Positions 9,151-18,907 of a stretch of DNA of 64,000 bases are shown here, in pieces. Position numbers and translations under genes: made by a program. The notes beneath the pieces are model-generated. The model worked only from the letters and a program-made list of their open reading frames with translations, was not told the DNA's origin and ran no database searches. The stretch's first letter is position 1, and every line of letters starts with the position of its first letter. The stretch comes from Citrifermentans bemidjiense Bem (GTDB lineage Bacteria > Desulfobacterota > Desulfuromonadia > Geobacterales > Geobacteraceae), in the NCBI RefSeq assembly GCF_000020725.1, contig NC_011146.1, positions 3,409,501 to 3,473,500 on the forward strand. Reading direction: 5' to 3'.

Positions 9151-10905
9151 TTATCTGGCTATCGGCAGCGTGAAGCTGAAGACGGACCCTTTACCCTGCT
9201 CGCTTTTCACTTCCAGCGTGCCGCCGTGCGCCTGCACGATGTGCTTCACTATGGAGAGCCCGAGACCGGTCCCTCCGTTGTCGCGGCTGCGCGCCTCGTC
9301 CACCCGGTAGAAACGCTCGAAGAGGCGCGGCAGGTCCTTTTCCGGTATCCCGATCCCTGAGTCCCGCACCGAAACCCGCACCAGGTCCCCTTCCCGCGCC
9401 GTCTCCACTCCCACGGATTTCCCCGTTTCGCTGTACTTGATTGCGTTGTCCAAAAGATTAATCAGCACCTGCTCCAGCCGGCCGCGGTCCGCCTGGACGG
9501 TCAACCCCGCCTCCCCCGCCGGCTGCTCCAGTTGAACCCCCTTTTCCTCGCCCCGCTGCCCCACCAGGAGGAGCGCCTGCCGGATCGCCTCGTCGAGCGC
9601 CACCGGCTTCAACTGCATCCCCATCTCCCCCGACTCCAGTTCGGAGAGGGTCAAGAGGTCGCGGACCAGGCCGGAAAGGCGGTCGGCGTGGTTCTGGATG
9701 ATCAGCAGGAAACGCTCGGCGCGCTCAGGGTCGGCCGCGAGCGCTCCCGAGAGAAGCGTCTCGGCGTACCCCTTGATCACCGTGACCGGCGTTCTCAATT
9801 CGTGAGAGACGTTTGCCACGAAGTCGCGGCGGATCTTTTCCACCCTCTTGAAGGCGCTGATGTCGTGGAACACCGCCACCGCCCCCTGCAGCCCGTCCCC
9901 GTCGCGCAGGGGGACCCAGTGCACCAGCACGGTCTTCCCTCCGGCAAGGGCTATTTCCTGGTGCTGCTCCTGCCGCGCTGAGAGCACCTCCCTGCAGGCG
10001 GCGTAAAGGTCCGGGTGGCGGGTGATCTGCAGAAGCGGCCGCCCCTGCAGCTCGGCGCCGGTGGCGAACATGGTGCAAAAAGCGGGGTTCACCAGGGTCA
10101 CCACGGCGTCCCGGTCGGTGACCATCACCCCCTCCCCCATGCCGTTCAAGATCGCATCCAGCTGGTTTTTTTCCGAGGAGATCAGCTCCAGCTGCCGCTC
10201 GATCCGCCCCGACATCTCGTTCATCACGTGGGCCAGTTCGCCCATCTCGTCCTGGCTCTGGACGGCAATCCTGGCGCCGAACTCGCCCCGCCCGATGCGT
10301 TGGGCGCCGGTCGCGAGCCTTCTGAGGTTTCTGGAGTTGAGATTGGAGAGGAAGTAGGACAAAAGAAGCGAAGCGAGGACCGCGACGGCGAGGGCGGCGC
10401 CCAGGCTTCTTCTCAGGCGCTCTTTGGCCTGCTCCAGCTCCGAGAGCGGAAGCGCGAGCCGTACCACGCCATGGTCCCCGAAAGGAGCGGCGACGTAAAG
10501 CATGTCGGTGTGGAGGGTAGCCGAGTAGCGGATGGCGCTGCCGATTCCCTCCTTGAGCGCCTGCCGCACCTCGGGGCGGTTGGCGTGGTTTTCCAGCTTG
10601 CCCCACTCGTCCGGGGCCAGGCCGGAGTCAGCGACCACAACACCGTCCCCCGCTATGACGGTGACGCGCGAGCGTATCGCCTTCGACAGCGCCGCGGTCA
10701 AAGCCGGCGCATCCTGTTTCAGGTCCCGGATCTCCTTTTGCGCCATGAGCGAAGCGATGCGGGCCTCGTCCTCGAGATGCTGCCGCGTCCCCTGGGTCAT
10801 GGAGGTTTCCTGGCTTGCGGCGAGGTAGAAATAGAGTCCCGCCCCCAAGAGGAGCACGAGCAGCAGGTACGAGGCCATCAGTTTCCAGCGAAAGCCCCCT
10901 TTCAT
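9151..10905 (-). CDS. PhoR-like membrane sensor histidine kinase
   Basis: 584 aa. One N-terminal membrane helix (~9-29), a ~130-aa extracytoplasmic region, a second helix (~165-190), HAMP, PAS (~245-345), HisKA with H in [12 protein letters not shown] and HATPase ending in [13 protein letters not shown]. This is the PhoR/PnpS layout. Family role: it phosphorylates a winged-helix regulator, usually in phosphate limitation. The ATG overlaps the end of the upstream response regulator gene by 4 bases, so the pair is translationally coupled. No phosphate transport genes are in view, so the signal stays open. Confidence 0.85.
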   Translation of the reverse strand: MKGGFRWKLMASYLLLVLLLGAGLYFYLAASQETSMTQGTRQHLEDEARIASLMAQKEIRDLKQDAPALTAALSKAIRSRVTVIAGDGVVVADSGLAPDEWGKLENHANRPEVRQALKEGIGSAIRYSATLHTDMLYVAAPFGDHGVVRLALPLSELEQAKERLRRSLGAALAVAVLASLLLSYFLSNLNSRNLRRLATGAQRIGRGEFGARIAVQSQDEMGELAHVMNEMSGRIERQLELISSEKNQLDAILNGMGEGVMVTDRDAVVTLVNPAFCTMFATGAELQGRPLLQITRHPDLYAACREVLSARQEQHQEIALAGGKTVLVHWVPLRDGDGLQGAVAVFHDISAFKRVEKIRRDFVANVSHELRTPVTVIKGYAETLLSGALAADPERAERFLLIIQNHADRLSGLVRDLLTLSELESGEMGMQLKPVALDEAIRQALLLVGQRGEEKGVQLEQPAGEAGLTVQADRGRLEQVLINLLDNAIKYSETGKSVGVETAREGDLVRVSVRDSGIGIPEKDLPRLFERFYRVDEARSRDNGGTGLGLSIVKHIVQAHGGTLEVKSEQGKGSVFSFTLPIAR

Positions 10906-11579
10906 GACTCCTCCAGTTTGTAGCCGAAGCCGCGCACAGTCTTGATCAACTCCCCCGCCGCTCCAAGCTTCGTGCGCAGGCGGGTCATGTGCGTGTCCAC
11001 GGTGCGCGTGTCGCCCAGGTAGCTGTATCCCCAGACGTTTTGCAAGAGAAGTTCCCTGCTCTGCACGCGTCCGATCCGCTCCGCCAGGTTCATCAGGAGC
11101 TTGAATTCCGTAGAGGTGAGCTGTACCTCCTCCCCGGCTACCCGGACCAGGTGGCGCTCCACGTCGATTAGTAGCGCCCCCAGCGAGATGGTGGCCACTT
11201 CGGAAGCGGGAAGCTTTCTCCTCAAGACGGCCCGCACCCTAAGCATCAGCTCCCGGGTGGAAAAAGGCTTCACCACGTAGTCGTCGGCCCCCATCTCGAA
11301 CCCCACCACGCGGTCGATCTCCTCCCCGCGAGCGGTGAGCATGATGACAGGAATGCCCGCGGTAAGTTCCGCCCCCTTCAAGGTGCGGCAGACCTCCGTC
11401 CCCATCATCCCCGGGAGCATCAGGTCGAGCAGTATCAGGTCAGGCTTGCAGCGGCGCGCCTCCGCGAGCCCGGTGGCGCCGTCGTGGGCCACGAGGCAGC
11501 AATATCCCTCCTGCTCCAGGTGGAAAGCCACCAGATCCGCCAGGTCCTTCTCGTCCTCTATCACCAGTACTGTCGGCAT
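10902..11579 (-). CDS. PhoB-like response regulator
   Basis: 225 aa. Receiver domain (~3-118) with the phospho-acceptor aspartate in [10 protein letters not shown] and K in VVKPFS. The C-terminal OmpR/PhoB winged helix (~130-222) has the conserved [12 protein letters not shown] and RGFGYKL motifs. It acts as a DNA-binding transcription factor once phosphorylated by the kinase encoded just downstream. ATG follows AAAGGA. Close to PhoB by sequence, but the regulon cannot be read here. Confidence 0.88.
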   Translation of the reverse strand: MPTVLVIEDEKDLADLVAFHLEQEGYCCLVAHDGATGLAEARRCKPDLILLDLMLPGMMGTEVCRTLKGAELTAGIPVIMLTARGEEIDRVVGFEMGADDYVVKPFSTRELMLRVRAVLRRKLPASEVATISLGALLIDVERHLVRVAGEEVQLTSTEFKLLMNLAERIGRVQSRELLLQNVWGYSYLGDTRTVDTHMTRLRTKLGAAGELIKTVRGFGYKLEES

Positions 11580-11684
11580 TAAACAGTCCTTTCGCGGGGG
11601 CTTCCCCGCCGGGTTGGTTGCAACGGCATAAATAGAGCTAATCGGCGTGCATTCGCTAAGCCGGCAAGTTCACCCACCCCCCTG

Positions 11685-12045
11685 CCCCCTCCCGTCAAGG
11701 GAGGGGGAGAGCTGGAAACAGCTTGAAGGCGGCAGAGTGCAATCCCCATCGGTGGGGCGGATTCTTTCTAATCGGCACAAATGTATTGTTTCGTTAGCGA
11801 ATAGGCAAGTCTAAAGAGCGGCCGCCATTAGTTTCCTCCTGGTTTCCAAGCTCCAGCTTGGGAACCCAATGCGGCGCAAAGCTCCAGCTTTGCATCCAGA
11901 AAGAAGCTGGAGCTTCGGCAGGCCTTGCGTTCCCAAGGTGGACCTTGGGAACGAGATGACGGGACTAGCCGATGTCGAGCATGCGGATAAAGCATTCCTT
12001 GCTGGCAAAGCAAAGGGGGACAGGCACCTGGCGGAGCCAGTCCCC
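11685..12045. repeat. Cluster of palindromic intergenic repeats
   Basis: Three repeat types lie between the regulator and the next gene. First, 11685-11707 is the second copy of the palindrome seen at 2597. Second, about 11835-11958 has nested inverted repeats around TTCCAAGCTCCAGCTTGGGAA and GTTCCCAAGG...CCTTGGGAAC. Third, 12015-12045 is a palindrome running from GGGGGACAGG to CCAGTCCCC, whose relatives occur at 14611-14685. The long open frame across this stretch is a by-product of the repeats. Confidence 0.7.
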
Positions 12046-12153
12046 TTCGTTCTTGCTGGCAATGCTGAAAAATTTCCCGTATATTCCCAAAACTTTTATT
12101 TTAATGATGAGCTTTTCCCGGGTGCCCCAGCCCCCCTTCATCGGAGCGACTGC

Positions 12154-13092
12154 ATGGAAGTAGCGATACGGATCATACTGCTCTCTGGAAAGTCGGCGCT
12201 AGACCTGGCGCTTTACACCCTGTTGCCGGTGCTGGTGGTGATGATGGCGATGATGAAGCTGGTGGAGGCGCGGGGCATCCTCGCCCTGGTCGCCAAGTGG
12301 CTTCGCCCCGTGCTCAGGATCTTCGGCGTCCCCGGCGCCGGGGCGTTCGCCATGCTGCAGCTGCTTCTGGTCAGTTTCGCCGCTCCGGTCGCCACCTTCT
12401 CCGTGATGGAGAAGGACGGGACCGCAAAGCGGGCCATCGCCGCTACGCTGGCGATGGTCCTCACCATGTCGCAGGCCAACGTGGTCTTCCCCATGGTGTC
12501 AGCGGGGCTCGACCTTGCCACCATCATGATGACCTCGCTCGCGGGGGGACTCGCGGCGGCGGCGCTCACCTATTACCTACTCACCCGTTCGCTGGGGCAC
12601 GAGGGAGGAGAGCATGAAGACCACGGCGTCCCCGCCACCGCCGCAAAGAAAAGCACCGCCCTCAACCTGATGATCGTAGGCGGCCAGGAGGCGGTCCAGG
12701 TAATCCTCGGCGCCATCCCCATGCTGATACTGGCCATCTTCCTGGTGAACGTGCTTAAGGAGATAGGCGCCATCGCGCTTTTGGAAACGGCGCTGCGCCC
12801 CCTTTTCGCACTGATCGGTTTCCCCGCGGTGGCGGTGCTCCCCTTGGCCACCAAATATCTGGCCGGAGGGACCGCCATGATGGGTGTGACGCTCAACCTG
12901 GTGAAGGAAGGCGCCATCACCGTCACCGAGTTGAACCGGATGGCAGGCTTCCTCACCAACCCCTGCGACATAGTCGGCGTTGCCGTCCTCGCCTCCGCCG
13001 GTACCCGCTGCAGTTCCGTGGTGCGTCCGGCCGTCATCGGCGCCCTCTTCGGCATACTGCTGCGCGGCGTGATGCACCTCCTAATTTTTTAA
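12154..13092 (+). CDS. Nucleoside-recognition (Gate) domain membrane protein
   Basis: 312 aa, strongly hydrophobic with about eight membrane helices in two halves. Each half carries a Gate-type motif (SQANVVFP near 108; TNPCDIVG near 268), as in the nucleoside-recognition domain family (SpmA/FeoB-like Gate). Transport substrate is unknown. The start at 12154 is chosen because GGAG lies 8 bases upstream; a longer frame back to 11869 would translate intergenic palindromic repeats. Confidence 0.8.
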   Translation: MEVAIRIILLSGKSALDLALYTLLPVLVVMMAMMKLVEARGILALVAKWLRPVLRIFGVPGAGAFAMLQLLLVSFAAPVATFSVMEKDGTAKRAIAATLAMVLTMSQANVVFPMVSAGLDLATIMMTSLAGGLAAAALTYYLLTRSLGHEGGEHEDHGVPATAAKKSTALNLMIVGGQEAVQVILGAIPMLILAIFLVNVLKEIGAIALLETALRPLFALIGFPAVAVLPLATKYLAGGTAMMGVTLNLVKEGAITVTELNRMAGFLTNPCDIVGVAVLASAGTRCSSVVRPAVIGALFGILLRGVMHLLIF

Positions 13093-13295
13093 CCTTCCTG
13101 CCCAACTTGCCGTTGCCGCCATCCCCTCCACGTCGCCTCCGGCGCCGCCGAGCGCAAAGCGCCACGCTTCTTCCTGCCTTGACTGAACCACAAAGGTCGC
13201 TACATTCTAATAAACTTTTAATCCCCCCATCTTTCATGCAGTGTCTCCTCCAGCATCCATCGGCAGGACGGGGCGTTTGCGTAACGGAGGTTATC

Positions 13296-14543
13296 ATGAG
13301 AACGATGATCGCTTCACTGCTGTTCATCGCCGTAGCGCTGACAGGATGTGCTACCGAGCGCTACAGCAAGATCGAGAAGTGGAAAGTCGCCGCCACTGAT
13401 CCGGTCGTTTCCGTCGGGCATGGCGGGGTGTTCGATGGGAAGGGGAAGGAGGTCGAGGTTTCACCCTATTTCGTCCTGCACGCGCAAAGGTATTACCTGA
13501 AACGGCTTTACCAAGAGGGAAGCAGTGAACAAAAGGCACTGTTCCAGCAAAAACAGCGCAGCATCGAGAAAATCAAGCCTCAGGACAAGTCTGAGAAGAT
13601 CCTGGTGAACGCAGCGCTGCTGGGGTGGTTTGTGGAAGCGGTCAAACCGCGGGACGCGGCGCAGATAGGAAGCAAGAACAGCGCGCTTTTGGAGCGTTAC
13701 ATCCGGTTCAAGGACGGCGAACTGGATGAGGTACCCAACGGCGGCGGTCCGGTCAGGAAGGACCTCGTCGCCCTGCTCTGGCGCGAAGGTCTCCTTACCT
13801 TCCTTTCCACGAATGTGGGCGGCCCCGCCTATATCGAGCAGTGCCGCGCCGCAGGCGTCCCTATTCCCCCTGACTGGGGAAGTTCGAGCTGGAAGTACTT
13901 AGGCAAACTGGGGACCAAGTTCATCAGCTCCGGCGTCGACGCCGACCTCTATGCCTTCGAAAGCGACGCCCCGAAAGGAGTCTGTTTCGCCCTGCCGCGC
14001 TCCTCGGGAGAAACCATCACCCTCCTGGGGATCATCTGCCTCGGGACCGATACCAGCAAATCCTGCTTCTGGGACAACCAGAAAAACAAGATGCAGTTCG
14101 GCATCCCCAAGAACACGCCGGTGCCGCTTTCCGGCTTCGCCGGCGGCGCCGACCTCTTCAACGGCTCCGGAGGTATCTGCACCGACTGTCATGCCGGGGA
14201 GAACCCGTTCATAGTGTATCCAGGCCAGCCCATGGATATCGCCAACCTGTTGCCGAAAACCTGGTCCGATCCGCTGGTCCATCCCGCCTGGCCGCAAAAC
14301 CAGGGGCCGACCAGCGCGCTCAACGGCATCGTGCTGAACCCCGGCGAAGACTCCTGTCTCAGTTGCCACAATAAGCCTCCCGGCCGCAGGTTCCCGACGC
14401 TGTCCACCGACACCCCCGGATATTGCGGCGTCATCCTCCCGAAAGCGATCCAATTCACCATGCCTCCCGGCAGCCCCGGCAACAACGCCTCATATGCCAA
14501 GCACAAGGACGCTCTTTTGGCCTCCTGCAACCGGGTCAAGTGA
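13296..14543 (+). CDS. Diheme c-type cytochrome lipoprotein
   Basis: 415 aa. Lipoprotein signal with lipobox LTGC (cysteine 18), so membrane anchored outside the cytoplasm. Two heme c sites, CTDCH and CLSCH, both in the C-terminal third, ~60 residues apart; the N-terminal ~280 residues match nothing I recognise. Possibly an electron carrier or a peroxidase-like enzyme. ATG at 13296 follows CGGAGG at 6-base spacing; the frame upstream of it is not coding. It precedes the selenoprotein peroxiredoxin gene, separated by two palindromic repeats. Confidence 0.75.
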   Translation: MRTMIASLLFIAVALTGCATERYSKIEKWKVAATDPVVSVGHGGVFDGKGKEVEVSPYFVLHAQRYYLKRLYQEGSSEQKALFQQKQRSIEKIKPQDKSEKILVNAALLGWFVEAVKPRDAAQIGSKNSALLERYIRFKDGELDEVPNGGGPVRKDLVALLWREGLLTFLSTNVGGPAYIEQCRAAGVPIPPDWGSSSWKYLGKLGTKFISSGVDADLYAFESDAPKGVCFALPRSSGETITLLGIICLGTDTSKSCFWDNQKNKMQFGIPKNTPVPLSGFAGGADLFNGSGGICTDCHAGENPFIVYPGQPMDIANLLPKTWSDPLVHPAWPQNQGPTSALNGIVLNPGEDSCLSCHNKPPGRRFPTLSTDTPGYCGVILPKAIQFTMPPGSPGNNASYAKHKDALLASCNRVK

Positions 14544-14610
14544 GGGGAGCAAGGATTCCTTTATCCACTCCCCGTTCTGTGCTAGCCTGACCGGCGTTCG
14601 GAGGCAAATC

Positions 14611-14685
14611 GGGGGACTGGCTCCGCAAGGTGCCTGTCCCCCTTGAGATGTCCGGGGGACTGGCTCCGCAAGGTGCCTGTCCCCC
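14611..14685. repeat. Two direct copies of a 32-bp palindrome
   Basis: Copies at 14611-14642 and 14654-14685 are identical, 43 bases apart, and pair end to end (GGGGGACTGG with a mismatched CCTGTCCCCC). A close inverted relative lies at 12015-12045. REP-like, between the cytochrome lipoprotein and peroxiredoxin genes. Confidence 0.75.
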
Positions 14686-14709
14686 TTGACAAGCGTCAAC
14701 GAGGTCATC

Positions 14710-15189
14710 ATGAGAAAATCGATTTTGGGAACTCTCGCCACGTCCGCCATGGTGGCCCTGGGAAGCATAGGCGCCAAAGCCCCGGCAGTCGGTGACCCGG
14801 CACCCCCTTTCGAGGCGCCTTCCACCGCGGGGGAGATCAGGCTCACCGACTACTTGGGTAAGAAACACGTGGTGCTCGCCTTCTACTTCGCCGACTTCAC
14901 CCCCGGCTGAACCACCGAAGTACAGGCTTTTCAGGACGGGATCCACCGTTTTGAAGAGTTGGGCGCCCAGGTCCTGGGCGTAAGCAGCGACGACCTCGAC
15001 ACGCACGCGCAGTTCGCCAAGGAGCATGGGCTCTCTTTCCCGCTCATTTCGGATCAGGGGGGAGCGGTGCAGAAGCTGTACGCGCCGGGGAGGGTTACCT
15101 TTCTGATCGACAAGAAGGGAGAGATCCGCCAGGTCCAAGCAGGGCAACCGGGCATCCCCCGCTTGCTGGAGGAGCTGGCGCGGCTTTGA
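14710..15189 (+). CDS. Selenocysteine-containing peroxiredoxin (in-frame TGA)
   Basis: 159 aa if TGA at 14908-14910 is read as selenocysteine (residue 67). The frame is continuous on both sides: upstream VLAFYFADFTPG, then U, then TTEVQAFQDGI. This is the AhpC/TSA active site TPGCTxExxxF with Sec at the peroxidatic position. The protein has an N-terminal export-like signal and no other cysteine, so it would act as a 1-Cys-type enzyme using an external thiol. Role by family: reduction of peroxides. ATG at 14710 has GAGG five bases upstream. I could not fold a SECIS hairpin by eye. Gene callers will split it at the TGA. Confidence 0.85.
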
Positions 15190-15214
15190 TTTCAAACCGA
15201 AAGGCGGAACCGAA

Positions 15215-15475
15215 AGGCGGAACACAGAGGTCGCGGAGGTCCACGGAGGGCACAGAGGTTTTTTCAGGGAAAAGCAAAGGTACTCACCACAGAGGTTCAC
15301 AGAGGAAACACAGAGGCAACGGCGAAAAGCCCCCCCAAAAAAAGGTTTAAGGATTTCCTCGTTTCAGGTTTTCCTCTGTGTCCTCTGTGTCCTCTGTGGT
15401 GAAAGGTTTTTTTGAGCTTTGTGATTTTCCTGCTTCTGTTTTTCCTCTGTGCCCTCTGTGTCCTCTGTGGTGAAA
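15215..15475. repeat. CCTCTGTG-type repeat cluster in inverted orientation
   Basis: Several copies of CACAGAGG-containing units (15220-15315) face copies of CCTCTGTGTCCTCTGTGGTGA (15370-15472). The two arms could pair. No gene is seen in this spacer. Confidence 0.7.
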
Positions 15476-15499
15476 GCTTTTTGGTTTTAGGAGGAGATT

Positions 15500-16924
15500 A
15501 TGCCGCCGAACAGCACGCCCGATGCCGTCGTGGTGGGTTCCGGACCCAACGGCCTCGCCGCCGCCATCACCCTGGCGCGAGCGGGGCTTTCCGTGACCGT
15601 CTTCGAGGAATACCGCACCATCGGCGGCGGAACCAGGACGGAGGAACTCACCCTCCCCGGGTTCTGGCATGACGTCTGCTCCGCCGTCCATCCCCTGGGC
15701 GTAGCCTCGCCGTTCTTTCTTTCGCTCCCCCTTCATGAACACGGGCTGGAATGGATCTACCCTGAGATCCAGCTCGCACATCCCTTGCCCGACGGCACCT
15801 CCGCCCTTTTATACCGCTCCATAGACAAGACCGCTGAACTCCTGGGGAGCGACGGAAAAGCTTACCTGCGGCTCATGTCTCCTCTGGTGCGGCAGTGGGA
15901 CGATTTGGCCCCCGATCTGCTCGCGCCGCTGCATTACCCGCAGCACCCGCTGGCGATGCTGCTCTTCGGCCTGCGAGGGATCACCTCCGCGCAGCGGATG
16001 GGCAACTCCTGCTTCAAAGAGCCAGCCGCGCGCGCCCTTTTCGCCGGGCTGGCCGCGCATTCCTTCCTGCCGCTCACCGAGCCTCTATCCTCTGCGTTCG
16101 GCCTCGTTCTCGGCGCCCTCGGACACGTGGCCGGTTGGCCGGTGGCAAAGGGAGGCTCCCGCATGATAGCCGCAGCACTTGCCTCCTATCTCCGCTCCTT
16201 GGGAGGGGAGATCGTCACCGATACCGGAATCAACTCGCTGACGGAACTCCCCAAAGCCCGCCTCACCATGCTCGACCTGACGCCGCGCCAGTTGTTGAAG
16301 ATCGACGCCCCCCTGCCGGAACGGTACCGGCAGAAGATCGAGGCGTATCGCTACGGCCCCGGCGTCTTCAAGATCGACTGGGCGCTGGACGCTCCGATAC
16401 CGTGGGCGTCGGAAGGGTGCCGCCGCGCGACGACGGTGCATCTCGCCGGGACCGCGGACGAGCTTGCCCGCTCCGAGCGTGAGGTGTCGCAAGGAAAACA
16501 TCCGCACCACCCCTTCGTTTTGCTCGCGCAGCCGACGCTGGTGGACCAAAGCCGGGCGCCGCTCGGAAAGCATGTGGGATGGGCGTACTGCCATGTCCCC
16601 CACGGCTCCACCGTCGACATGACAGAACGGATCGAGGCGCAGGTGGAGCGCTTCGCACCCGGTTTTCGCAGCCTGGTGCTGGCCCGCCATACCCGCAACT
16701 GCGCGGAGCTTGAGCGCTACAACCGAAACCTGATCGGTGGAGACATAAACGGAGGGATACAGGACCTGCGCCAGTTCATGGCGCGGCCGACGCTTTTTTC
16801 ACCGTACCGGACGCCGCTAAAAGGACTCTACCTCTGCTCTTCGGGCACCCCGCCGGGCGGAGGCGTCCACGGCATGTGCGGCTACCACGCCGCGAGCCTG
16901 GCTCTGGAGGATATCAAGAGATGA
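15500..16924 (+). CDS. CrtI/PYROXD2-like FAD-dependent oxidoreductase
   Basis: 474 aa. N-terminal dinucleotide fold VVVGSGPNGLAAA (9-21) and E in FEEY, then the GGGTRTEE segment typical of phytoene-desaturase-like flavoproteins. The C-terminal FAD motif SSGTPPGGGVHGMCGYHAA is of the same family. Substrate cannot be told; close relatives are named NAD(P)/FAD-dependent oxidoreductase. ATG follows AGGAGGAG. Transcribed alone between repeat clusters. Confidence 0.82.
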   Translation: MPPNSTPDAVVVGSGPNGLAAAITLARAGLSVTVFEEYRTIGGGTRTEELTLPGFWHDVCSAVHPLGVASPFFLSLPLHEHGLEWIYPEIQLAHPLPDGTSALLYRSIDKTAELLGSDGKAYLRLMSPLVRQWDDLAPDLLAPLHYPQHPLAMLLFGLRGITSAQRMGNSCFKEPAARALFAGLAAHSFLPLTEPLSSAFGLVLGALGHVAGWPVAKGGSRMIAAALASYLRSLGGEIVTDTGINSLTELPKARLTMLDLTPRQLLKIDAPLPERYRQKIEAYRYGPGVFKIDWALDAPIPWASEGCRRATTVHLAGTADELARSEREVSQGKHPHHPFVLLAQPTLVDQSRAPLGKHVGWAYCHVPHGSTVDMTERIEAQVERFAPGFRSLVLARHTRNCAELERYNRNLIGGDINGGIQDLRQFMARPTLFSPYRTPLKGLYLCSSGTPPGGGVHGMCGYHAASLALEDIKR

Positions 16925-16937
16925 ACTTCAAAGGCGC

Positions 16938-17053
16938 TTAACAGGGATAAAAACAGATGAAAGGGATAAAACCAGACAAATAGCTTCTGGTTTTAACCAA
17001 AGTTTTTGCCTTTGCAGTTATCCCCTTTATCCCCTTCATCCCTGTAAAAGCTT
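16938..17053. repeat. Inverted-repeat intergenic element, second copy
   Basis: TTAACAGGGATAAA near 16938 faces TTTATCCCCTTCATCCCTGT near 17022-17045, with a smaller AACCAGA...TCTGGTT pair inside. Same family as 9010-9108. It may be a small non-autonomous element. Confidence 0.65.
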
Positions 17054-17168
17054 TTCAGGGTTTTATGTTTTCTCGTTCCGAATAGGTTCCGTGTGACCGG
17101 AAAAGGCTGGACTAAAGGGGGAGGTTAGCGGAGGTACAACATGATCGGCGGCGACGACGGTTACTGGT

Positions 17169-18086
17169 TCATACGCCTTGGCACGACCTGGATGAGGATG
17201 TCTGGGAACTGGTGCTGGACCAGGAAGAAAACCGCGAAGAGTTTTGGCTGCCGGCTCCGGTCCATTTGAAGCTCAATTCGCGCAGGCGCCTGCGGGCTTC
17301 CACGTCATTGGCCTGCTCCGCGACGCGCGATTCCCGGCTCTGATCGAAATAGATACCGCTTACCCCCTTCAAATCCTCGGAGAGCACCAGGCGCTCCACG
17401 TGAGCCGCCCCCTCCTCCACCGTAGTACGCGCCGCTCCGAACCACTCCCGCACCATGTTGGTGTCCATGAGCGAGGCCGGGTGGAGCACGTTCGCCGTTA
17501 CCCCCGTCCCAGCCAGTTCTTCAGCCAGATCCAGGGTGAACATGATCAAGGCCTGTTTGCTCTGGGCGTAGGCGCGCATGCCGTCATACTCCTTTTCCAG
17601 CATCACGTCCTCGAAATCGATGTCCCGCTGCGCCACCGAAGCGACGTTGACGATACGCGCCTCTCCCGCCTCCTTCGCCGTGCGCCGTAGCAGCGGCAGG
17701 AGCCTGCGGGTGAGCAGGAAGGGCGCAAGGTAGTTGACGGCGAACCGCAGTTCGAACCCGTCGGGGCTTGCCTGACGGCGCGTCGGGTCGGGCCCGGCGC
17801 CGACGCCGGCGTTATTTATCAGCACATCCAACCGGGAACACCTCTTGGTTACCAAAGCGGCGAGGGAATCGACCCCGTCCAGCGACGAGAGGTCTGCATT
17901 GTAATAATAGAGACGGTCGTTGCCGGTCGCCTTGTGGATCTTCGCCTGCACCATCCGTCCTTTGTCCCGGTCCCTGCCGTGCAGCAACAAAGTTGCCCCC
18001 GTCCCTGCCAGATCGGCGGCAACCTTTTCCCCCAGACCGTCGGTGGCGCCAGTGACGAGAATAACCATATCTTTTATATTCCGCAT
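17169..18086 (-). CDS. Short-chain dehydrogenase/reductase
   Basis: 305 aa. Rossmann motif TGATDGLG, NNAGVG, catalytic serine in VASVAQ and YAQSK (YxxxK) give a classical SDR; the closest pattern is the WWOX/retinol-dehydrogenase-like group. The start at 18086 has GGAGG at four-base spacing; the frame extends further upstream without a ribosome site. The last ~25 residues are Ser-rich and unlike the family, which normally ends near RRRLRELS, so the 3' end may be altered. Confidence 0.85.
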   Translation of the reverse strand: MRNIKDMVILVTGATDGLGEKVAADLAGTGATLLLHGRDRDKGRMVQAKIHKATGNDRLYYYNADLSSLDGVDSLAALVTKRCSRLDVLINNAGVGAGPDPTRRQASPDGFELRFAVNYLAPFLLTRRLLPLLRRTAKEAGEARIVNVASVAQRDIDFEDVMLEKEYDGMRAYAQSKQALIMFTLDLAEELAGTGVTANVLHPASLMDTNMVREWFGAARTTVEEGAAHVERLVLSEDLKGVSGIYFDQSRESRVAEQANDVEARRRLRELSFKWTGAGSQNSSRFSSWSSTSSQTSSSRSCQGV

Positions 18087-18164
18087 GATGCCTCCGTGTC
18101 TGCCCAAGTCGGTGATGTCGGTCCTGCCCAAGGCGGAGCCTGTTGCAGTATAGCGCCACAATGC

Positions 18165-18206
18165 AAAAACGCCCATGGCCGGCATGCGAAGGGCATGGCC
18201 ATGGGC
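18165..18206 (-). terminator. Terminator of the VOC protein gene
   Basis: Ten-base stem GCCCATGGCC (18171-18180) with GGCCATGGGC (18197-18206), and an A-run at 18165 giving Ts on the minus strand, just past the stop at 18217. Confidence 0.8.
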
Positions 18207-18216
18207 GCCTGCATCA

Positions 18217-18687
18217 TCACTTATTCATCTGCGAGAACGCCTCGTTGGCACCTTCGCGGATCTCCTCAGGGCTCAGATCGCGGGTGTGGGTCGCCAACAT
18301 CCAGTTGTAACCGAACGGATCCCGCAGCGAGCCGGCACGGTCGCCCCAGAACATCTCCTGTACCTCCATTTCAACCGTGGCTCCCGCTTCTACTGCCCGT
18401 CTGAAAGCGGCATCCACGTTCTCGACGTACAGGTAGAAACCGACCGGCGAACCTCCCATGCTTTCCGCGCTCTTGCAATTTTGCTGCGGGCATTCGTCTC
18501 CCATCATGATGATGGAGTCGCCTACCTGCACCTCCGCGTGCATTACCCCGTTTCCGTCCGGGCCTGGCATGGCATACCTCTCCTGGGCTCCGAACGCATT
18601 TTTGTAGAATTCGATTGCCTTGCGGCAATCCTTGAACATGAACATCGCTGTGACGCTATGATATCCTTCCGGGATCGGCCTTATCAT
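18217..18687 (-). CDS. PhnB-like VOC (glyoxalase-fold) protein
   Basis: 156 aa. One glyoxalase/VOC fold: FKDCRKAIEFYKNAFG at the start, MHAEVQVGDSIIMMGDE in the middle and DPFGYNWMLATHTRDLS at the end, as in COG2764/PhnB proteins. Metal-site residues are only partly matched, so the catalytic role is unclear. A strong AGGAGG site precedes the ATG. Alone, with its own terminator. Confidence 0.82.
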   Translation of the reverse strand: MIRPIPEGYHSVTAMFMFKDCRKAIEFYKNAFGAQERYAMPGPDGNGVMHAEVQVGDSIIMMGDECPQQNCKSAESMGGSPVGFYLYVENVDAAFRRAVEAGATVEMEVQEMFWGDRAGSLRDPFGYNWMLATHTRDLSPEEIREGANEAFSQMNK

Positions 18688-18807
18688 GACAAACCTCCTG
18701 ATTTATCACTGCTTTCGCCTCATGCTACCACTTTAGGATAGGTCTTTCGCCGGCACCCTGTCAAGAAAGGCATCGCAGGCAAATTAGATTTTTTTAAAGT
18801 TCCCAGG

Positions 18808-18835
18808 TTGACATCCTCTTAGTTGATTTTATACT
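18808..18835 (+). promoter_or_regulatory. Sigma-70-type promoter of the DnaJ-like zinc protein gene
   Basis: TTGACA (18808) and TATACT (18830) are separated by 16 bases. The gene start is 72 bases further on. Confidence 0.65.
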
Positions 18836-18907
18836 GGGTCCCTCAACGCCGAAATCATTGAGCTTACGGCAAACGCAACACCAGCCCGAAGCTGCAAGGA
18901 GCAGATC

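Noticed and set aside
11869..12153. N-terminal extension of the Gate-domain protein
   Set aside because: It translates intergenic palindromes, and the internal ATG 12154 has a good ribosome site.
17129..17270. Plus-strand acidic coding fragment (DEDVWELVLDQEENREEF) opposite the SDR 3' end
   Set aside because: No start codon or homologue could be named; it may be remnant coding or a shadow, so not listed as a gene.
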